Shown: positions 18,503-28,703 of the stretch, in pieces
Numbering within the stretch: position 1 is the first letter of the stretch
How the letters are laid out: every line of letters starts with the position of its first letter
DNA from: Phytohabitans maris
GTDB taxonomy: Bacteria > Actinomycetota > Actinomycetes > Mycobacteriales > Micromonosporaceae
Assembly (NCBI RefSeq): GCF_031085175.1
Contig: NZ_JAVHUY010000021.1
Location: 94,685 to 158,684 of the forward strand
Length of the DNA: 64,000 nucleotides
Direction: 5' to 3'
Position numbers and translations under genes: made by a program
Notes under the pieces: model-generated
What the model was told of the DNA's origin: nothing
Seen by the model: the letters and a program-made list of their open reading frames with translations, nothing else
Databases searched by the model: none

Positions 18503-20187
18503 CCGGGGCGCACGCCGAGCTGGAGTTGCCCCCGCCGCTCCCCGCGGGCGGCCTGCGCGTGATGCCGCTGGGCGGCCTCGGCGCCATCGGTCGCAACATG
18601 ACCGTCTTCGAGTACGACGGAAAGCTGCTCGTCGTCGACTGCGGCGTGCTCTTTCCCGACGTGGAGCAGCCGGGCGTCGACCTGATCCTGCCGGACTTCG
18701 CGCCGATCCTCGACCGCCTCGACGCCGTACAGGCGATCGTGCTCACCCACGGCCACGAGGACCACATCGGCGCTGTGCCGTACCTGCTCGCGCACAAGCC
18801 GGACATCCCGCTGGTCGGGTCGCAGTTCACGCTCGCCCTGGTCGAGGCAAAGCTGGCCGAGCGGCGGATCGAGCCGTACACGCTGACCGTGCGCGAGGGG
18901 CGGCGTGAGTCGCTGGGGCCGTTCGAGTGCGAGTTCTTCGCGGTCAACCACTCGATCCCGGACGCGCTGGCGGTGGCGATCCGCACCCCGGCCGGGCTGG
19001 TGCTGCACACCGGTGACTTCAAGATGGACCAGCTGCCGCTGGACGGGCGGATCACCGACCTGGCCGGCTTCGCGCGGCTCGGCGCCGAGGGCGTCGACCT
19101 GCTGCTGTCCGACTCGACGAACGCGGAGATCCCCGGCTTCGTCACCCCGGAGCGCGACATCGGGCCGGTGCTCGACTCGATCTTCGCCAAGGCCACCGGC
19201 CGGATCATCGTGGCCAGCTTCGCCTCGCACGTGCACCGCGTGCAGCAGGTGCTCGACTCGGCGTACGAGTACGACCGGAAGGTCGCGTTCATCGGCCGCT
19301 CCATGGTCCGCAACATGGGCATCGCCCGCGACCTCGGCCTGCTGCGCATCCCGGGCGGCCTGGTGGTCGGCCTGGAGGAGGCGACCGTCCTGCCGCCGGA
19401 CCAGATCGTGCTGATGTCGACCGGCTCGCAGGGTGAGCCGATGAGCGCGCTGGGCCGGATGGCCGTGGGCGACCACCGGCACATCACGGTGGCGCCCGGC
19501 GACACGGTGGTGCTGGCCAGCTCGCTGGTGCCGGGCAACGAGACCTCCGTGTACCGGGTGATCAACCAGCTCTCCCGGGCCGGCGCGACGGTGATCCACA
19601 AAGACGTGGCCAAGGTGCACGTCTCCGGCCACTCACCCGCCGGCGAGCTGCTCTACCTGCTCAACGTGGTGCGCCCGAGCAACCTCATGCCGGTGCACGG
19701 GGAGTGGCGGCACCTGCGCGCCCACGCCCGGCTCGGCATCGAGTCCGGCGTACCGGCCGACCGGGTCGTGCTCTGCGAGGACGGCGACGTGGTCGACCTG
19801 GTCGAGGGGCGGGCGCGGCTGGTCGGGCACGTCAAGAGCCGCTACGTGTACGTCGACGGGCTCGCCGTCGGCGACGTGGGCGAGTCGCTGCTCACCGAGC
19901 GGCGGATCCTCGGCGACGGGGGCTTCATCGCCGCGACCGTGGTGGTCGACTCGGTGACCGGCAAGGTGGTGGGCGGGCCGACGGTCTCCGCCAAGGGCTT
20001 CTCCGAGGACCCGGAGGCGTTCAACGCGGTCATCCCGCTGATCACGGAGGCGCTCGACCGGGCCGCGCTCGAGGGCGTCACCGACCCCCACCAGCTCCAG
20101 CAGATCGTGCGCCGTACGGTCGGCCGCTGGGTCAACGAGGCCTACCGCCGCCGCCCCATGATCGTCCCCACGGTCGTCGAGGTCTGA
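18499..20187 (+). CDS. rnj: Ribonuclease J
   Basis: 562-residue metallo-beta-lactamase/beta-CASP nuclease with endo- and 5' exonuclease activity in RNA maturation and decay. The zinc motif HGHEDHIG has H84, H86, D88 and H89. Later motifs include HTGDFKMD, the beta-CASP segment ASFASHVHRVQQV, SGHSPAGELLYLL and MPVHGEWRHL. Translation is coupled to dapA by ATGA. Together with pnp it gives this window two major RNA-decay enzymes. Confidence 0.97.
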   Translation: MTGAHAELELPPPLPAGGLRVMPLGGLGAIGRNMTVFEYDGKLLVVDCGVLFPDVEQPGVDLILPDFAPILDRLDAVQAIVLTHGHEDHIGAVPYLLAHKPDIPLVGSQFTLALVEAKLAERRIEPYTLTVREGRRESLGPFECEFFAVNHSIPDALAVAIRTPAGLVLHTGDFKMDQLPLDGRITDLAGFARLGAEGVDLLLSDSTNAEIPGFVTPERDIGPVLDSIFAKATGRIIVASFASHVHRVQQVLDSAYEYDRKVAFIGRSMVRNMGIARDLGLLRIPGGLVVGLEEATVLPPDQIVLMSTGSQGEPMSALGRMAVGDHRHITVAPGDTVVLASSLVPGNETSVYRVINQLSRAGATVIHKDVAKVHVSGHSPAGELLYLLNVVRPSNLMPVHGEWRHLRAHARLGIESGVPADRVVLCEDGDVVDLVEGRARLVGHVKSRYVYVDGLAVGDVGESLLTERRILGDGGFIAATVVVDSVTGKVVGGPTVSAKGFSEDPEAFNAVIPLITEALDRAALEGVTDPHQLQQIVRRTVGRWVNEAYRRRPMIVPTVVEV

Positions 20188-20401
20188 AAGCCGCTCTCTC
20201 ACCACGCCTTGTCGCACATAGTGGCATGGCGATCTCGGAGCGTTCCGCCCATACTGTCGGCACCTGATCCCCAAGCCGTCCCGCGAGTTGTTGTGTTGTC
20301 CTGGCGTGTTCGCAGTGACACGTGTAACGTCCTGCATCGTGTCGTGTGGCGGAACAGCAATCTGCCACATGGCAGGTTTGCTCCAGCTCACTGGTTGGAT
20401 C

Positions 20402-21295
20402 ATGACTTCGCCCGAGCCGCCCGCGGTCGCACGCCGCCGCGTCCGCCTCGCGTTGCGCGCGGCACGCGAGGCGAGAGGTTTCACCCAGCAACACGTCGCG
20501 GATGAGCTCGACTGGTCACTGAGCAAGGTAAACCGCATCGAAAAGGGCGATGTCACCGTCTCGAAGACCGATCTGCTCGCGCTACTGGAGTTGTTCGGCG
20601 TCGATGACGACGATCTGATCGACGAGTTGGTGCGCGCCGCCCGTTCGTCGCGGCAGCGGGGGTGGTGGGACGAGCCGCGCTACCGCGAGCACCTCACGGC
20701 GGCGATGCTTCAGCTCCTGCAGTTCGAGACCGAAGCGACGGCGATTCGCGTCTTCCAGCCGACCGTCGTCAACGGCCCGTTCCAGACCCGGGCGTACGCG
20801 CAGGCGGTCCTCGATTTCTGGCAGCCCGAGCTGTCCCAGGTCGTCCGCGAGGCGCGCTTGGAGACCCGGCTGCGAAGGGGGGAGCAGCTGCTCGGTCGCG
20901 CCGATCCGCCGGACATCTTCTGCATCTTCGACGAGTCGGTTCTGCACCGCCCGGTCGGCGGCGTCGAGGTGATGGCGGAGCAGCTCCGGCAGCTCCTGGT
21001 CATCATGCGCCGGCCCAATGTGCACGTCCGGGTCGTGCCGTTCGCCCAGGGTGCGCTGGTCGCGATGCTGGGACCGTTCCTCATTTTCGACTTCGGCGAC
21101 GAGGAAAATGCCGTCCTGTACCGGGAGAGCCTGCTGCTCGACGAGGTGCTGCATACCGGAGAGGCGCTCATGCGCCATCGCGGCTATTTCGAGCATCTCT
21201 GGCGAGAATCGCTGGGCGAGACGGAGTCCGCGAAATTGATAGCGGCTCGGGCCGACCAGATGCTGCCGGAGTCGGATCGATATACCAGCGGCTGA
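20402..21295 (+). CDS. XRE family regulator with DUF5753 domain (WhiJ-like)
   Basis: 297 residues. The helix-turn-helix is at about 16-70 (LRAAREARGFTQQHVADELDWSLSKVNRIEKG). The rest is DUF5753, with the typical RVFQPTVVNGPFQTRAYAQAVL and HVRVVPFAQGALVAMLGPF. Such regulators sit next to DUF397 genes across actinomycetes and affect development and secondary metabolism in Streptomyces. Here two DUF397 genes follow. ATG at 20402 is preferred; the upstream in-frame extension has no homology-like content. The 214 bases upstream hold no gene. Confidence 0.92.
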   Translation: MTSPEPPAVARRRVRLALRAAREARGFTQQHVADELDWSLSKVNRIEKGDVTVSKTDLLALLELFGVDDDDLIDELVRAARSSRQRGWWDEPRYREHLTAAMLQLLQFETEATAIRVFQPTVVNGPFQTRAYAQAVLDFWQPELSQVVREARLETRLRRGEQLLGRADPPDIFCIFDESVLHRPVGGVEVMAEQLRQLLVIMRRPNVHVRVVPFAQGALVAMLGPFLIFDFGDEENAVLYRESLLLDEVLHTGEALMRHRGYFEHLWRESLGETESAKLIAARADQMLPESDRYTSG

Positions 21296-21330
21296 AAAGC
21301 TTCGGCCGCGGTAATCCTCGAAACGCAACA

Positions 21331-21364
21331 GTGTGGCGAGGCCCCCGTGGGCCGGGGGTAACAC
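21331..21364 (+). terminator. GC-rich hairpin between the XRE and first DUF397 gene
   Basis: CCCCCG (21342-21347) pairs with CGGGGG (21353-21358), with outer GTGT/ACAC pairing. It may be an attenuator because the DUF397 gene follows within 40 bases. Confidence 0.4.
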
Positions 21365-21393
21365 ACACTATTAACCTATCCGAGGAGAACCGA

Positions 21394-21591
21394 ATGGAGC
21401 AGACCGCCGTGCCTGTCTGGCGAAAGAGCGGGCGTTGCGACAGCAACACGTGTGTCGAGGTCGCCGTGGTCGGCCGCGACATCGCGATCCGCGACTCGAA
21501 GCAGCCGGACGGGCCGACGTTGCTCTTCACCAGGGCTGAGTGGGACGCCTTTGTGGGCGGCGTGCACGACGGCGACTTCCTGTTCGACTGA
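21394..21591 (+). CDS. DUF397 domain protein, first copy
   Basis: 65-residue small protein with the DUF397 core: WRKSGRCDSNTCVEVAV, IAIRDSK, LLFTRAEWDAFVGGV. The ATG is preceded by GAGGAG with seven bases spacing. DUF397 proteins are thought to partner the adjacent WhiJ-like regulator, possibly as antagonist; direct binding here is inferred. The C-terminus is acidic. Confidence 0.9.
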   Translation: MEQTAVPVWRKSGRCDSNTCVEVAVVGRDIAIRDSKQPDGPTLLFTRAEWDAFVGGVHDGDFLFD

Positions 21592-21600
21592 GCTCTGACC

Positions 21601-21639
21601 GAGGCGGCATCGGGGCGCGTGCGCCCGGGGTGCCGCCTC
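21601..21639 (+). terminator. Strong terminator after the first DUF397 gene
   Basis: A long stem whose outer arms GAGGCGGCA/TGCCGCCTC close an inner GC hairpin, followed by TTCCTTTC. It separates the two DUF397 genes. Confidence 0.75.
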
Positions 21640-21699
21640 TTCCTTTCGGCGGAATGATTACGTATCGTGAAGGTGCCCCTGCACGGAGTGGAGTCGGTG

Positions 21700-21888
21700 A
21701 TGGCAGACACCGAACGCCTTCAATGGCGCAAGAGCGCTCGCTGCGATAGCTCGAGCTGCGTGGAAGTTGCACAGATAGATGGCGGGATCGCGCTTCGGGA
21801 CGGCAAGGATCCGGGCGGACCGCGACTGATCTTTACGGCCCGGCAGTGGACCTCCTTCCTCGCCTGGGCTCGCCAGCGCACAGAGTGA
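21700..21888 (+). CDS. DUF397 domain protein, second copy
   Basis: 62 residues, again with the core LQWRKSARCDSSSCVEVAQ and LIFTARQWTSFLAW. It is separated from the first copy by a terminator, so it probably has its own promoter. The ATG at 21700 has GGAG six bases upstream; a GTG at 21667 would add 11 residues outside the domain. The two copies differ at many positions and are not a recent duplication. Confidence 0.88.
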   Translation: MADTERLQWRKSARCDSSSCVEVAQIDGGIALRDGKDPGGPRLIFTARQWTSFLAWARQRTE

Positions 21889-21998
21889 TCAGTTCACTAC
21901 TTTCTCGGCTTTCTCTGTGAGATCAGGCACGGCGGCCCCATTCATCCGCGTCTAGCTCTCCGGCCGTACACCGATTTGCCGGTTCAGTACGGCTATGT

Positions 21999-22004
21999 GG
22001 GAGG
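21999..22004 (+). promoter_or_regulatory. Ribosome binding site that fixes the protease start
   Basis: GGGAGG eight bases before the ATG at 22013. The upstream ATG at 21995 overlaps it and has no site of its own. Confidence 0.6.
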
Positions 22005-22012
22005 TGTTGCGG

Positions 22013-23542
22013 ATGGACCGCAGGAGGGCGTTGACCATCGGCCTGGTGGTGGCCACAGCTGGAGCCGCGGCCGCGGTGACGATCCCGGCGGTGGCGACCA
22101 CGAGAGGCGCGGCGCCCGGCGCGCCAGAGCCCGAGCTGCTCTCGGCGCTCCAGCGCGACCTCGGTCTGACCCAGGACCAGGCCCGCACGCGGCTGACGAG
22201 CGAGCGCTCCGCCAGTCGTACCATCGCCGAACTGAAGGCCGGCGCGGCCGACGCCTGGGGTGGTGCCTGGCTGAGCGCGGACGCCACCCGCCTGACCGTG
22301 GCCGTGACCGATCCGGCGCTGGCCGAGCGGGTGCGTGCCGCGGGCGCCGAGCCCAAGGTGGTCAGCCGCAGCGCCGCGGACCTCGACACGGTCAAGCGCA
22401 CGCTCGACCAGAACGCGGACGCGGCCACCCCCAACCTCCCCGGTTGGTACGTGGACGTGGCCGACAACACCGTTGTCGTGCTCGCCCAGAAGGGCGGGGA
22501 GGCGGCGGCCCGCGAGTTCGCGACGGACGCGGGCGCGCCGGCGTCGAGCGTGCGGGTGGTCTCCACGGAGGAGGCACCGACGCCGTTCTTCGACGTACGC
22601 GGTGCCGACCCGTTCTTCATCGACAGCGCCGCCCGCTGCTCGATCGGCTTCTCGGTCGTCGGCGGCTTCGTGACCGCCGGCCACTGCGGCGAGGTCGGGG
22701 CCACGACCACTGGCTTCAACCAGGAGGCGCAGGGCACGTTCACGGCGTCCTCCTTCCCCGGCGACGACTGGGGCGTGGTCGAGGTCAACGGTGACTGGAC
22801 GCCGCGTCCGGTCGTCAACGACTTCAACGGCGGCGAGGTCACCGTCGCGGGCGCCGAAGAGGCCCCGGTCGGCGCCTCGATCTGCCGCTCCGGCTCCACG
22901 ACCGGCACCCGCTGCGGCGTCGTACAGGCCAAGAACGCGACGGTCAACTACCCCGAGGGCACCGTGACCGGCCTGACCCGCACCGACGTGTGCGCCGAGC
23001 CGGGCGACTCGGGTGGCTCGTGGATGTCCGGCGACCAGGCCCAGGGCGTGACCTCGGGCGGTTCGGGCGACTGCACGGTCGGCGGCATCACGTTCTTCCA
23101 GCCGCTCACCGAGATCCTCGAGGTCAACCAGCTGACCCTCGTCACCAGCAACGGCGAGGTGCCCCCGCCGCCCGAGACGAGCACCCCGCCGACCACCGCC
23201 CCGCCCGCGCCCGAACCCCCGGCGGCCAACGCGTGCGCGGACGAGGAGGTCACGGTGGCCGGTGAGCTGAGCCGTACGGGTGCCCGCCAGTCCCAGCCGA
23301 ACGGCCGCTTCTTCCGTACCGGCGGCGGCGAGCAGACCGCCTGCCTGGACGGGCCGGACGGCACCGACTTCGACCTCTCCCTCCAGCGCTGGAACGGCCA
23401 GTCGTGGCAGACCGTGGCGCGGGCCACCGGCGCGGAGGCGGACGAGACGCTGACCTTCGACGGCGACGCGGGCATCTACCGGTACCGGGTGCAGTCGAGG
23501 AGCGGATCGGGCGAGTACACGCTGGGGTTCTCCACCCCGTAA
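22013..23542 (+). CDS. Secreted S1 family serine protease (streptogrisin/alpha-lytic type) with C-terminal pre-peptidase domain
   Basis: 509 residues. A signal peptide (MDRRRALTIGLVVATAGAA) is followed by a pro-region (about 35-200) like that of alpha-lytic protease. The mature domain has H224 (TAGHC), D252 (GDDWGVVE) and S333 (GDSGGS). Cysteine pairs C209/C225 and C291/C301 fit the family. A Pro/Thr linker (about 378-405) leads to a C-terminal beta domain (about 408-509, FDLSLQRWNGQSWQTVARAT) of the pre-peptidase type, often involved in secretion or substrate targeting and sometimes removed. The protein is exported and likely self-activates by cleaving its pro-region. Confidence 0.93.
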   Translation: MDRRRALTIGLVVATAGAAAAVTIPAVATTRGAAPGAPEPELLSALQRDLGLTQDQARTRLTSERSASRTIAELKAGAADAWGGAWLSADATRLTVAVTDPALAERVRAAGAEPKVVSRSAADLDTVKRTLDQNADAATPNLPGWYVDVADNTVVVLAQKGGEAAAREFATDAGAPASSVRVVSTEEAPTPFFDVRGADPFFIDSAARCSIGFSVVGGFVTAGHCGEVGATTTGFNQEAQGTFTASSFPGDDWGVVEVNGDWTPRPVVNDFNGGEVTVAGAEEAPVGASICRSGSTTGTRCGVVQAKNATVNYPEGTVTGLTRTDVCAEPGDSGGSWMSGDQAQGVTSGGSGDCTVGGITFFQPLTEILEVNQLTLVTSNGEVPPPPETSTPPTTAPPAPEPPAANACADEEVTVAGELSRTGARQSQPNGRFFRTGGGEQTACLDGPDGTDFDLSLQRWNGQSWQTVARATGAEADETLTFDGDAGIYRYRVQSRSGSGEYTLGFSTP

Positions 23543-23696
23543 CCGCGGCAAGAGTCTTCAGCAAGGCGTCGCGGGCACATCCGGTAACTGCCAGCCGGGG
23601 CCCGCGGCGCGCCGCAGCGGACGCGCCTCCTCGGCCGCGGCGGCGAAAAGAAGCCCGTACACCGCCATCTCGGGCCGGCGGTGAGCGGGCGGAGGG
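23543..23696. other. Convergent intergenic region between protease and ftsK
   Basis: 154 bases. Unlike most other convergent gaps in this window it holds no copy of the dispersed repeats, and no clear terminator was found. Confidence 0.4.
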
Positions 23697-26153
23697 CTAC
23701 TCGGGGCGGAGCTGGGCCAGGGCCTCTTCCAGCTCGTCCGGCTTGACCAGCACGTCTCGCGCCTTGGAGCCCTCGGACGGGCCGACGATGCCGCGGGTCT
23801 CCATCAGGTCCATCAGGCGGCCCGCCTTGGCGAAGCCGACCCGCAGCTTGCGCTGGAGCATCGAGGTCGAGCCGAACTGCGACGTGACGACCAGCTCGAT
23901 CGCCTGTACCAGCAGGTCGAGGTCGTCGCCGATCTCCTCGTCGATCTTCTTCTTCGGGTCCTGCACCGGGGTCAGCACGTCCGGCCGGAACTCCGGCTCG
24001 CGCTGGTCCTTGCAGTGCTTGACCATGGCGTTGATCTCGTTTTCGCTGACCCAGGCGCCCTGGATGCGGATCGGCTTGGAGGCGCCCATCGGCAGGAAGA
24101 GGCCGTCGCCGCGGCCGATCAGCTTTTCCGCGCCGGGCTGGTCGAGGATGACCCGGGAGTCGGCGAGCGACGAGGTGGCGAACGCCAGGCGGGACGGCAC
24201 GTTCGCCTTGATGAGGCCGGTTACCACGTCGACCGAGGGGCGCTGGGTGGCCAGTACCAGGTGGATGCCGGCCGCGCGGGCCAGCTGGGTGATCCGGACG
24301 ACCGAGTCTTCGACGTCGCGCGGGGCGACCATCATGAGGTCGGCCAGCTCGTCGACGATCACCAGCAGGTACGGGTACGGGCGGATCTCCCGTTCGCTGC
24401 CCGGCGGAGGCTTGATCTGCCCACCGCGTACCTTGCGGTTGTAGTCGTCGATGTGGCGTACCCCGGCGGCGGCCAGGTCGTCGTACCGCATGTCCATCTC
24501 GCGGACGACCCAGTCGAGCGAGTCGGCGGCCTTCTTCGGGTTGGTGATGATCGGGGTGACGAGGTGCGGGATCCCCTCGTACGAGGTCATCTCCACGCGC
24601 TTCGGGTCGATCAGGACCAGCCGTACCTCGTCCGGCGTGGCCCGGCTCAGGATCGAGACGAGCAGCGAGTTGAGGCAGGACGACTTGCCCGCTCCGGTGG
24701 CGCCGGCGATGAGGATGTGCGGCATCTTGGCGAGGTTGGCCACCACGTAGCCGCCCTCGATGTCCTTGCCGAGCGCCACGAGCATCGGGTGGTGGTCGCC
24801 GGTGGCGGCGCGCGAGCGGAGCACGTCGCCGAGCGCCACGTCCTCGCGGTCGGAGTTGGGGATCTCGACGCCGACCGCGCTCTTGCCCGGGATCGGGCTG
24901 AGGATCCGCACGTCGGGGGACTTCACCGCGTACGCGATGTTGCGCGACAGCTGCGTGATCCGCTCGACCTTGACGCCGTGGCCCAGCTCCACCTCGTACC
25001 GGGTGACCGTCGGCCCCCGGGTGAAGCCGGTGACCGCCGCGTCCACGTCGAACTGCTCGAAAACACCCTGCAGGGCGGCGATGACCTCGTCGTTCGCCTT
25101 GCTCCGGGCCTTGGCCGCGGCGCCCTGCTTGAGCAGGTTGGCCGGGGGCAGCTTGTAGTCGCCGGCCATGCCGGTGATGGCGAGCTGCTCGGCGCGGGTG
25201 GGGGGCGGCGAGTGCTCGGGCGGCTCGGCGGCCTTGCGGGCGGCGGGTACGGCGGCCGGCGGCTTGCGCGGCAGCAGCACCGTGTCGTGGACGACCTCCT
25301 CCTCGGCCGGCTCGCCCGCTTCGTCCGCGAGGGCCGCCTGCCTGCGGCGCGACGGCGATCGGCGCCGCACCGGCGGGGGCTCCTCTTCCTCTTCGTCGTC
25401 CTCGTCATCGGACGAGTCGGGTTCGTCCGGCGGAAGCGGCCGCCCCAGCACGGAGCCGATCAGCAGGCCCAGCCGCTCCGGGACCTTGTTGATCGGGGTG
25501 GCGGTGATGACCAGCAGGCCGAAGAGCATCAGCAGGACGAGCAGCGGGAACGCCACCCACTCGGTCACCGCCCGCTCCAGCAGCCCGCCGAGGCCGGCGC
25601 CGACCAGCCCGCCCGCGTAGTCGCGCTGGGCGTTGTCGATCGGGTCCTGGGCGAGGTGGAGCAGGCCGGCCGCGGAGAGGATCAGCGCGGACCAGCCGAC
25701 CACCCCCCGGCCCCGCTGCTCGGGGTCGCTCGGCGCGCGCATCAGCCGGATCGCGGCGACGAGCAGCAGCAGCGGCAGCGCGGCGGCGATCGCGCCGAGG
25801 AAGAGTCGTACGGTGTCGGCCACCCGGTCGCCGACCGGACCGGCACCGGAAAACCAGACCGCGACGCCGGTGAGGATCGCCAGGCCCAGCAGCAGGAGGC
25901 CACCGCCGTCGCGGCGGTGCTCGGGGTCGAGGTCACGGGCGGTGGCGGCCTGGCGGCCGACGCCCCGGACCACCCAGCCCACGCCGTGCGCGATACCCAT
26001 CCAGAGCGCGCGGACGCCCCGGCCGACGAAGACGGCCGGGCTGCCGGTCGAGGTGCGGCGGCGGGTGCGTGAGGTCTGACGGGCGCGACCGCTCGCGGCG
26101 CGCGCGGTGGACGCGCCGCGCCGCCGACTCGCCTGGGTGGTGCGGCCAGCCAT
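23697..26153 (-). CDS. ftsK: DNA translocase FtsK/SpoIIIE
   Basis: 818-residue septal DNA pump that moves chromosomes during division or sporulation. Order: basic N-terminus; four membrane helices (about 82-235); an acidic/Arg-rich linker (245-320); the motor with Walker [10 protein letters not shown] at 484-492 and Walker [11 protein letters not shown]; and the C-terminal gamma winged helix ([39 protein letters not shown] cut here to the reader as a start and end) that reads KOPS-like sites. ATG at 26153 begins the typical basic MAGRTTQ segment. The same frame stays open far upstream, but that part is antisense to the Hsp90 gene. Confidence 0.96.
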   Translation of the reverse strand: MAGRTTQASRRRGASTARAASGRARQTSRTRRRTSTGSPAVFVGRGVRALWMGIAHGVGWVVRGVGRQAATARDLDPEHRRDGGGLLLLGLAILTGVAVWFSGAGPVGDRVADTVRLFLGAIAAALPLLLLVAAIRLMRAPSDPEQRGRGVVGWSALILSAAGLLHLAQDPIDNAQRDYAGGLVGAGLGGLLERAVTEWVAFPLLVLLMLFGLLVITATPINKVPERLGLLIGSVLGRPLPPDEPDSSDDEDDEEEEEPPPVRRRSPSRRRQAALADEAGEPAEEEVVHDTVLLPRKPPAAVPAARKAAEPPEHSPPPTRAEQLAITGMAGDYKLPPANLLKQGAAAKARSKANDEVIAALQGVFEQFDVDAAVTGFTRGPTVTRYEVELGHGVKVERITQLSRNIAYAVKSPDVRILSPIPGKSAVGVEIPNSDREDVALGDVLRSRAATGDHHPMLVALGKDIEGGYVVANLAKMPHILIAGATGAGKSSCLNSLLVSILSRATPDEVRLVLIDPKRVEMTSYEGIPHLVTPIITNPKKAADSLDWVVREMDMRYDDLAAAGVRHIDDYNRKVRGGQIKPPPGSEREIRPYPYLLVIVDELADLMMVAPRDVEDSVVRITQLARAAGIHLVLATQRPSVDVVTGLIKANVPSRLAFATSSLADSRVILDQPGAEKLIGRGDGLFLPMGASKPIRIQGAWVSENEINAMVKHCKDQREPEFRPDVLTPVQDPKKKIDEEIGDDLDLLVQAIELVVTSQFGSTSMLQRKLRVGFAKAGRLMDLMETRGIVGPSEGSKARDVLVKPDELEEALAQLRPE

Positions 26154-26309
26154 AGGCCCTAGGATCACACGGTAGTCGCACGGCACGGCGGACCTGGGGT
26201 CTCCGGCGGCGTGTCTCGGCCGGGCGCGACCCGTTGATCCGCGTTGGCGCCGCCGTCGTATCGTGCCCCGGGGATTCAACGCAGCCACACCCGAAGGGAC
26301 ATTTCTCGC

Positions 26310-26747
26310 ATGCCAACCGACGGCGAGGTGCAGACACTCGCGCCGCTCACCAACGGGCTGATCGCCGAGGTGCTGACCGCCCGCGGCTACAACTTCGGCA
26401 CAGACGACGACGGTGACATCGGCGGGATGTGGGACGACAACCTCATCTGGTTCTTCCGCCGCGGCTCCCAGGGCGAGATGCTCCAGGTACGTACGCTCGC
26501 CGCCGCCGAGTTCACCGTGGACGACGTGCCGCGGCTCTACGCGTTCTGCAACGAGTGGAACCACGACCGCCTGTGGCCGAAGGCGTTCGTCCACGTCAAC
26601 GACGACGGCACGGCCCGCGTCTTCGGCGAGGTCACCACCGATCTGGAACGCGGAGTCTCGCACGCCCAGCTCGACCAGCTCATCGGCTGCGGCATCTCGA
26701 CCGGCTGCCAGCTCGCCGAGGCGGCGGCGGGGCTGAAGGCACCGTGA
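26310..26747 (+). CDS. YbjN domain protein
   Basis: 145 residues of the YbjN fold, related to type III secretion chaperones. Typical segments are [40 protein letters not shown] and [20 protein letters not shown]. coli YbjN affects stress and motility, but mechanism is unknown. ATG at 26310 is used because the upstream frame lacks family features. It is the first of three co-directional genes with Hsp90 and a TPR-YbjN protein. Its stop codon is the TGA inside the junction repeat GTGAGCGAGCG. Confidence 0.88.
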   Translation: MPTDGEVQTLAPLTNGLIAEVLTARGYNFGTDDDGDIGGMWDDNLIWFFRRGSQGEMLQVRTLAAAEFTVDDVPRLYAFCNEWNHDRLWPKAFVHVNDDGTARVFGEVTTDLERGVSHAQLDQLIGCGISTGCQLAEAAAGLKAP

Positions 26748-26776
26748 GCGAGCGAGCGAACCAGGAGGCACCGTGA
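26744..26776 (+). repeat. Junction repeat unit (short), 10-codon frame
   Basis: From GTG at 26744, overlapping the YbjN stop, to TGA at 26774-26776, overlapping the next GTG at 26773. It contains GAACCAGGAGGCACC, a ready Shine-Dalgarno site. It is the same sequence as the end of the 129-base unit that follows. Confidence 0.7.
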
Positions 26777-26901
26777 GCGAGCGAGTTGGCGCGGCGGCGT
26801 CTGGACTGAGGGGCCCCGCCGACGAAGTCGGGGTTTCGGGGTCGCGAGGGAAGACGTCGCCTTCGGCGCCGCACGAGCGAGCGAACCAGGAGGCACCGTG
26901 A
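26773..26901 (+). repeat. Junction repeat unit (long), 42-codon frame, copy 1
   Basis: 129 bases from GTG at 26773 to TGA at 26899-26901, overlapping the Hsp90 GTG at 26898. The encoded frame begins [11 protein letters not shown] and ends HERANQEAP. The copy at 58326-58454 has the same length with 14 substitutions and no indels. Most differences change the amino acid, so the peptide itself is probably not selected. Confidence 0.75.
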
Positions 26902-28703
26902 GCGGGACCGAGCACCGGTTTCAGGTCGACCTGCGCGGTGTGGTCGACCTGCTCAGCCACCATCTTTACGCGAGCCCGCGAGTCTTCGTACGCGAGCTGT
27001 TGCAGAACGGCACCGACGCGATCACCGCGCGTCGCGCCGCGGACCCGGACGCACCCGCCGGCCGCGTGGTCATCGAGTCGCTGCCCGGCGGCGCGCTGCG
27101 GGTGACCGACAACGGCATCGGGCTGACCGAGGCGGAGGTGCACACGTTCCTGGCCAGCGTCGGGCGCACCTCCAAGCGCGACGACCTGGGCTTCGCGCGG
27201 CAGGACTACCTCGGCCAGTTCGGCATCGGGCTGCTCTCCTGCTTCATGGTCGCGGACGCGATCGAGGTGGTCTCCCGCTCCACGAAGGGGGGCGAGGCGG
27301 TCAGCTGGACCGGGTACGGGGACGGCCGCTACACCGTCGGCGCCGCCGAGGCCGCGGAGGTCGGCACGACGGTCACCCTCCGCCCGCGCGCCGGCGCCGA
27401 GCACTGGCTCACCCCGGCCACCGTCCGCGAGCTCGCCAGGTCGTATGCCCAGCTCCTGGACATCGAGGTCACCGTCGGGGGCGAGCGGATCACCGAGCCG
27501 CGGGCTCCGTGGGAGATCAGCTATGACGATCCCGAGGTACGCCGCTCGGCGCTCCTCGACTACGGCGCCAAGCTGCTCGGCAGCCGCCCGATGGAGGTCA
27601 TCGACCTGAGCGTGCCCGAGGCGGGGCTGCGCGGGGTCGGCTTCGTGCTCGCCTCCCCGGCCCAGGTCGGGCAGGGCGGCCACCGCGTGTACCTCAAGCG
27701 GATGCTGCTCAGCGAGGACGCCTCCAAGCTGGTGCCGGAGTGGGCGTTCTTCGTCCGCTGCGTGGTCGACACGAGCATGCTGCGGCCGACCGCGAGCCGC
27801 GAGGCGCTGTACGAGGACGACCTGCTCTCCGCCGTGCGCGCCGGGCTCGGCGAGCAGATCCGCACCTGGCTGCTCGACCTGTCGGTCAACGACCCCGAGC
27901 GGCTCGCCGCGTTCCTGCGCGTGCACCACCTGGGCGTCAAGGCGCTCGCCGTGCGCGACGACGAGATGCTCAAGCTGGTCGACGCGTGGTTGCCGTTCGA
28001 GACGAGCCGGGGCACGATGCCGCTGCGGGTGTTCCGCCGCGGCCTCTCGATGATCCGGTACGTGGAGACGGTCGACGAGTTCCGTTCGCTGGCCGCGATC
28101 GCCAGCGCCGCCGGTACCCCGGTGGTCAACGCCGGGTACGCGTACGACACCGAGATCCTGGAGCGACTGTCCAGGGTGGACTCCGAAGCACGGGTGCGCC
28201 GCCTCGACCCGGGCGAGCTGGCCGCGCGGCTCGACCCGCTGCCGCCGGCCCAGGAGGAGCTGGTGGCGCCGTTCCTGGAGACCGCGCGGGCGGTGCTGCG
28301 CGAGCTGGACTGCGTGCCGCTGATCCGCCAGTTCGACCCGGTGTCGATGCCCGCGCTGTACGTGATGAGCCAGAAGGCGCGCACCCAGGACACCGTCCGG
28401 CGCAGCATCGAGGCGGTCGACGAGCTGTGGTCGGACGTGCTCTCCGCGTTCAACGACGTGACCGTGGAGCACCGGCCGGAGCTGGTCTTCAACTGGCGCC
28501 ACCCGCTCATCCGCAAGATCACGTCGTACCCGCCGGGGCCCGCGCTACGCCACGCCGTCGAGGCCCTGTACGGCCAGGCGCTGCTCGCCGGACACCACCC
28601 GCTGCGCGCGGTGGACCAGGCGGCGCTCAACCGTTCCTTCCTCGCTCTGCTCGACCGTGCCTTTACGGACGTCCCGTCATCTGATTCAACGGAGAAGTCA
28701 TGA
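26898..28703 (+). CDS. Hsp90 family chaperone (HtpG-like, divergent)
   Basis: 601 residues. The GHKL ATP-binding motifs are present: [10 protein letters not shown] (N37, D41 region), DNGIGLT near 72, and [11 protein letters not shown] near 112. Middle-domain motif [13 protein letters not shown] carries the catalytic-type arginine. Length is slightly below HtpG (about 620-640) and the C-terminal dimer part is diverged. GTG start follows the junction repeat's GGAGGCACC. It overlaps the next gene by ATGA. Being between two YbjN-domain proteins suggests a dedicated co-chaperone arrangement, which is inferred. Confidence 0.9.
   Translation: MSGTEHRFQVDLRGVVDLLSHHLYASPRVFVRELLQNGTDAITARRAADPDAPAGRVVIESLPGGALRVTDNGIGLTEAEVHTFLASVGRTSKRDDLGFARQDYLGQFGIGLLSCFMVADAIEVVSRSTKGGEAVSWTGYGDGRYTVGAAEAAEVGTTVTLRPRAGAEHWLTPATVRELARSYAQLLDIEVTVGGERITEPRAPWEISYDDPEVRRSALLDYGAKLLGSRPMEVIDLSVPEAGLRGVGFVLASPAQVGQGGHRVYLKRMLLSEDASKLVPEWAFFVRCVVDTSMLRPTASREALYEDDLLSAVRAGLGEQIRTWLLDLSVNDPERLAAFLRVHHLGVKALAVRDDEMLKLVDAWLPFETSRGTMPLRVFRRGLSMIRYVETVDEFRSLAAIASAAGTPVVNAGYAYDTEILERLSRVDSEARVRRLDPGELAARLDPLPPAQEELVAPFLETARAVLRELDCVPLIRQFDPVSMPALYVMSQKARTQDTVRRSIEAVDELWSDVLSAFNDVTVEHRPELVFNWRHPLIRKITSYPPGPALRHAVEALYGQALLAGHHPLRAVDQAALNRSFLALLDRAFTDVPSSDSTEKS

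Noticed and set aside
26773..26901. Real 42-residue protein in the junction repeat
   Set aside because: Between the two copies most substitutions change the amino acid, so no selection on the peptide is visible. Reported as a repeat instead.
26154..28502. Upstream extension of the ftsK frame for another 783 codons on the bottom strand
   Set aside because: It is antisense to the Hsp90 and YbjN genes and has the His/Arg/Gly-rich composition of a shadow frame. FtsK begins normally at 26153.
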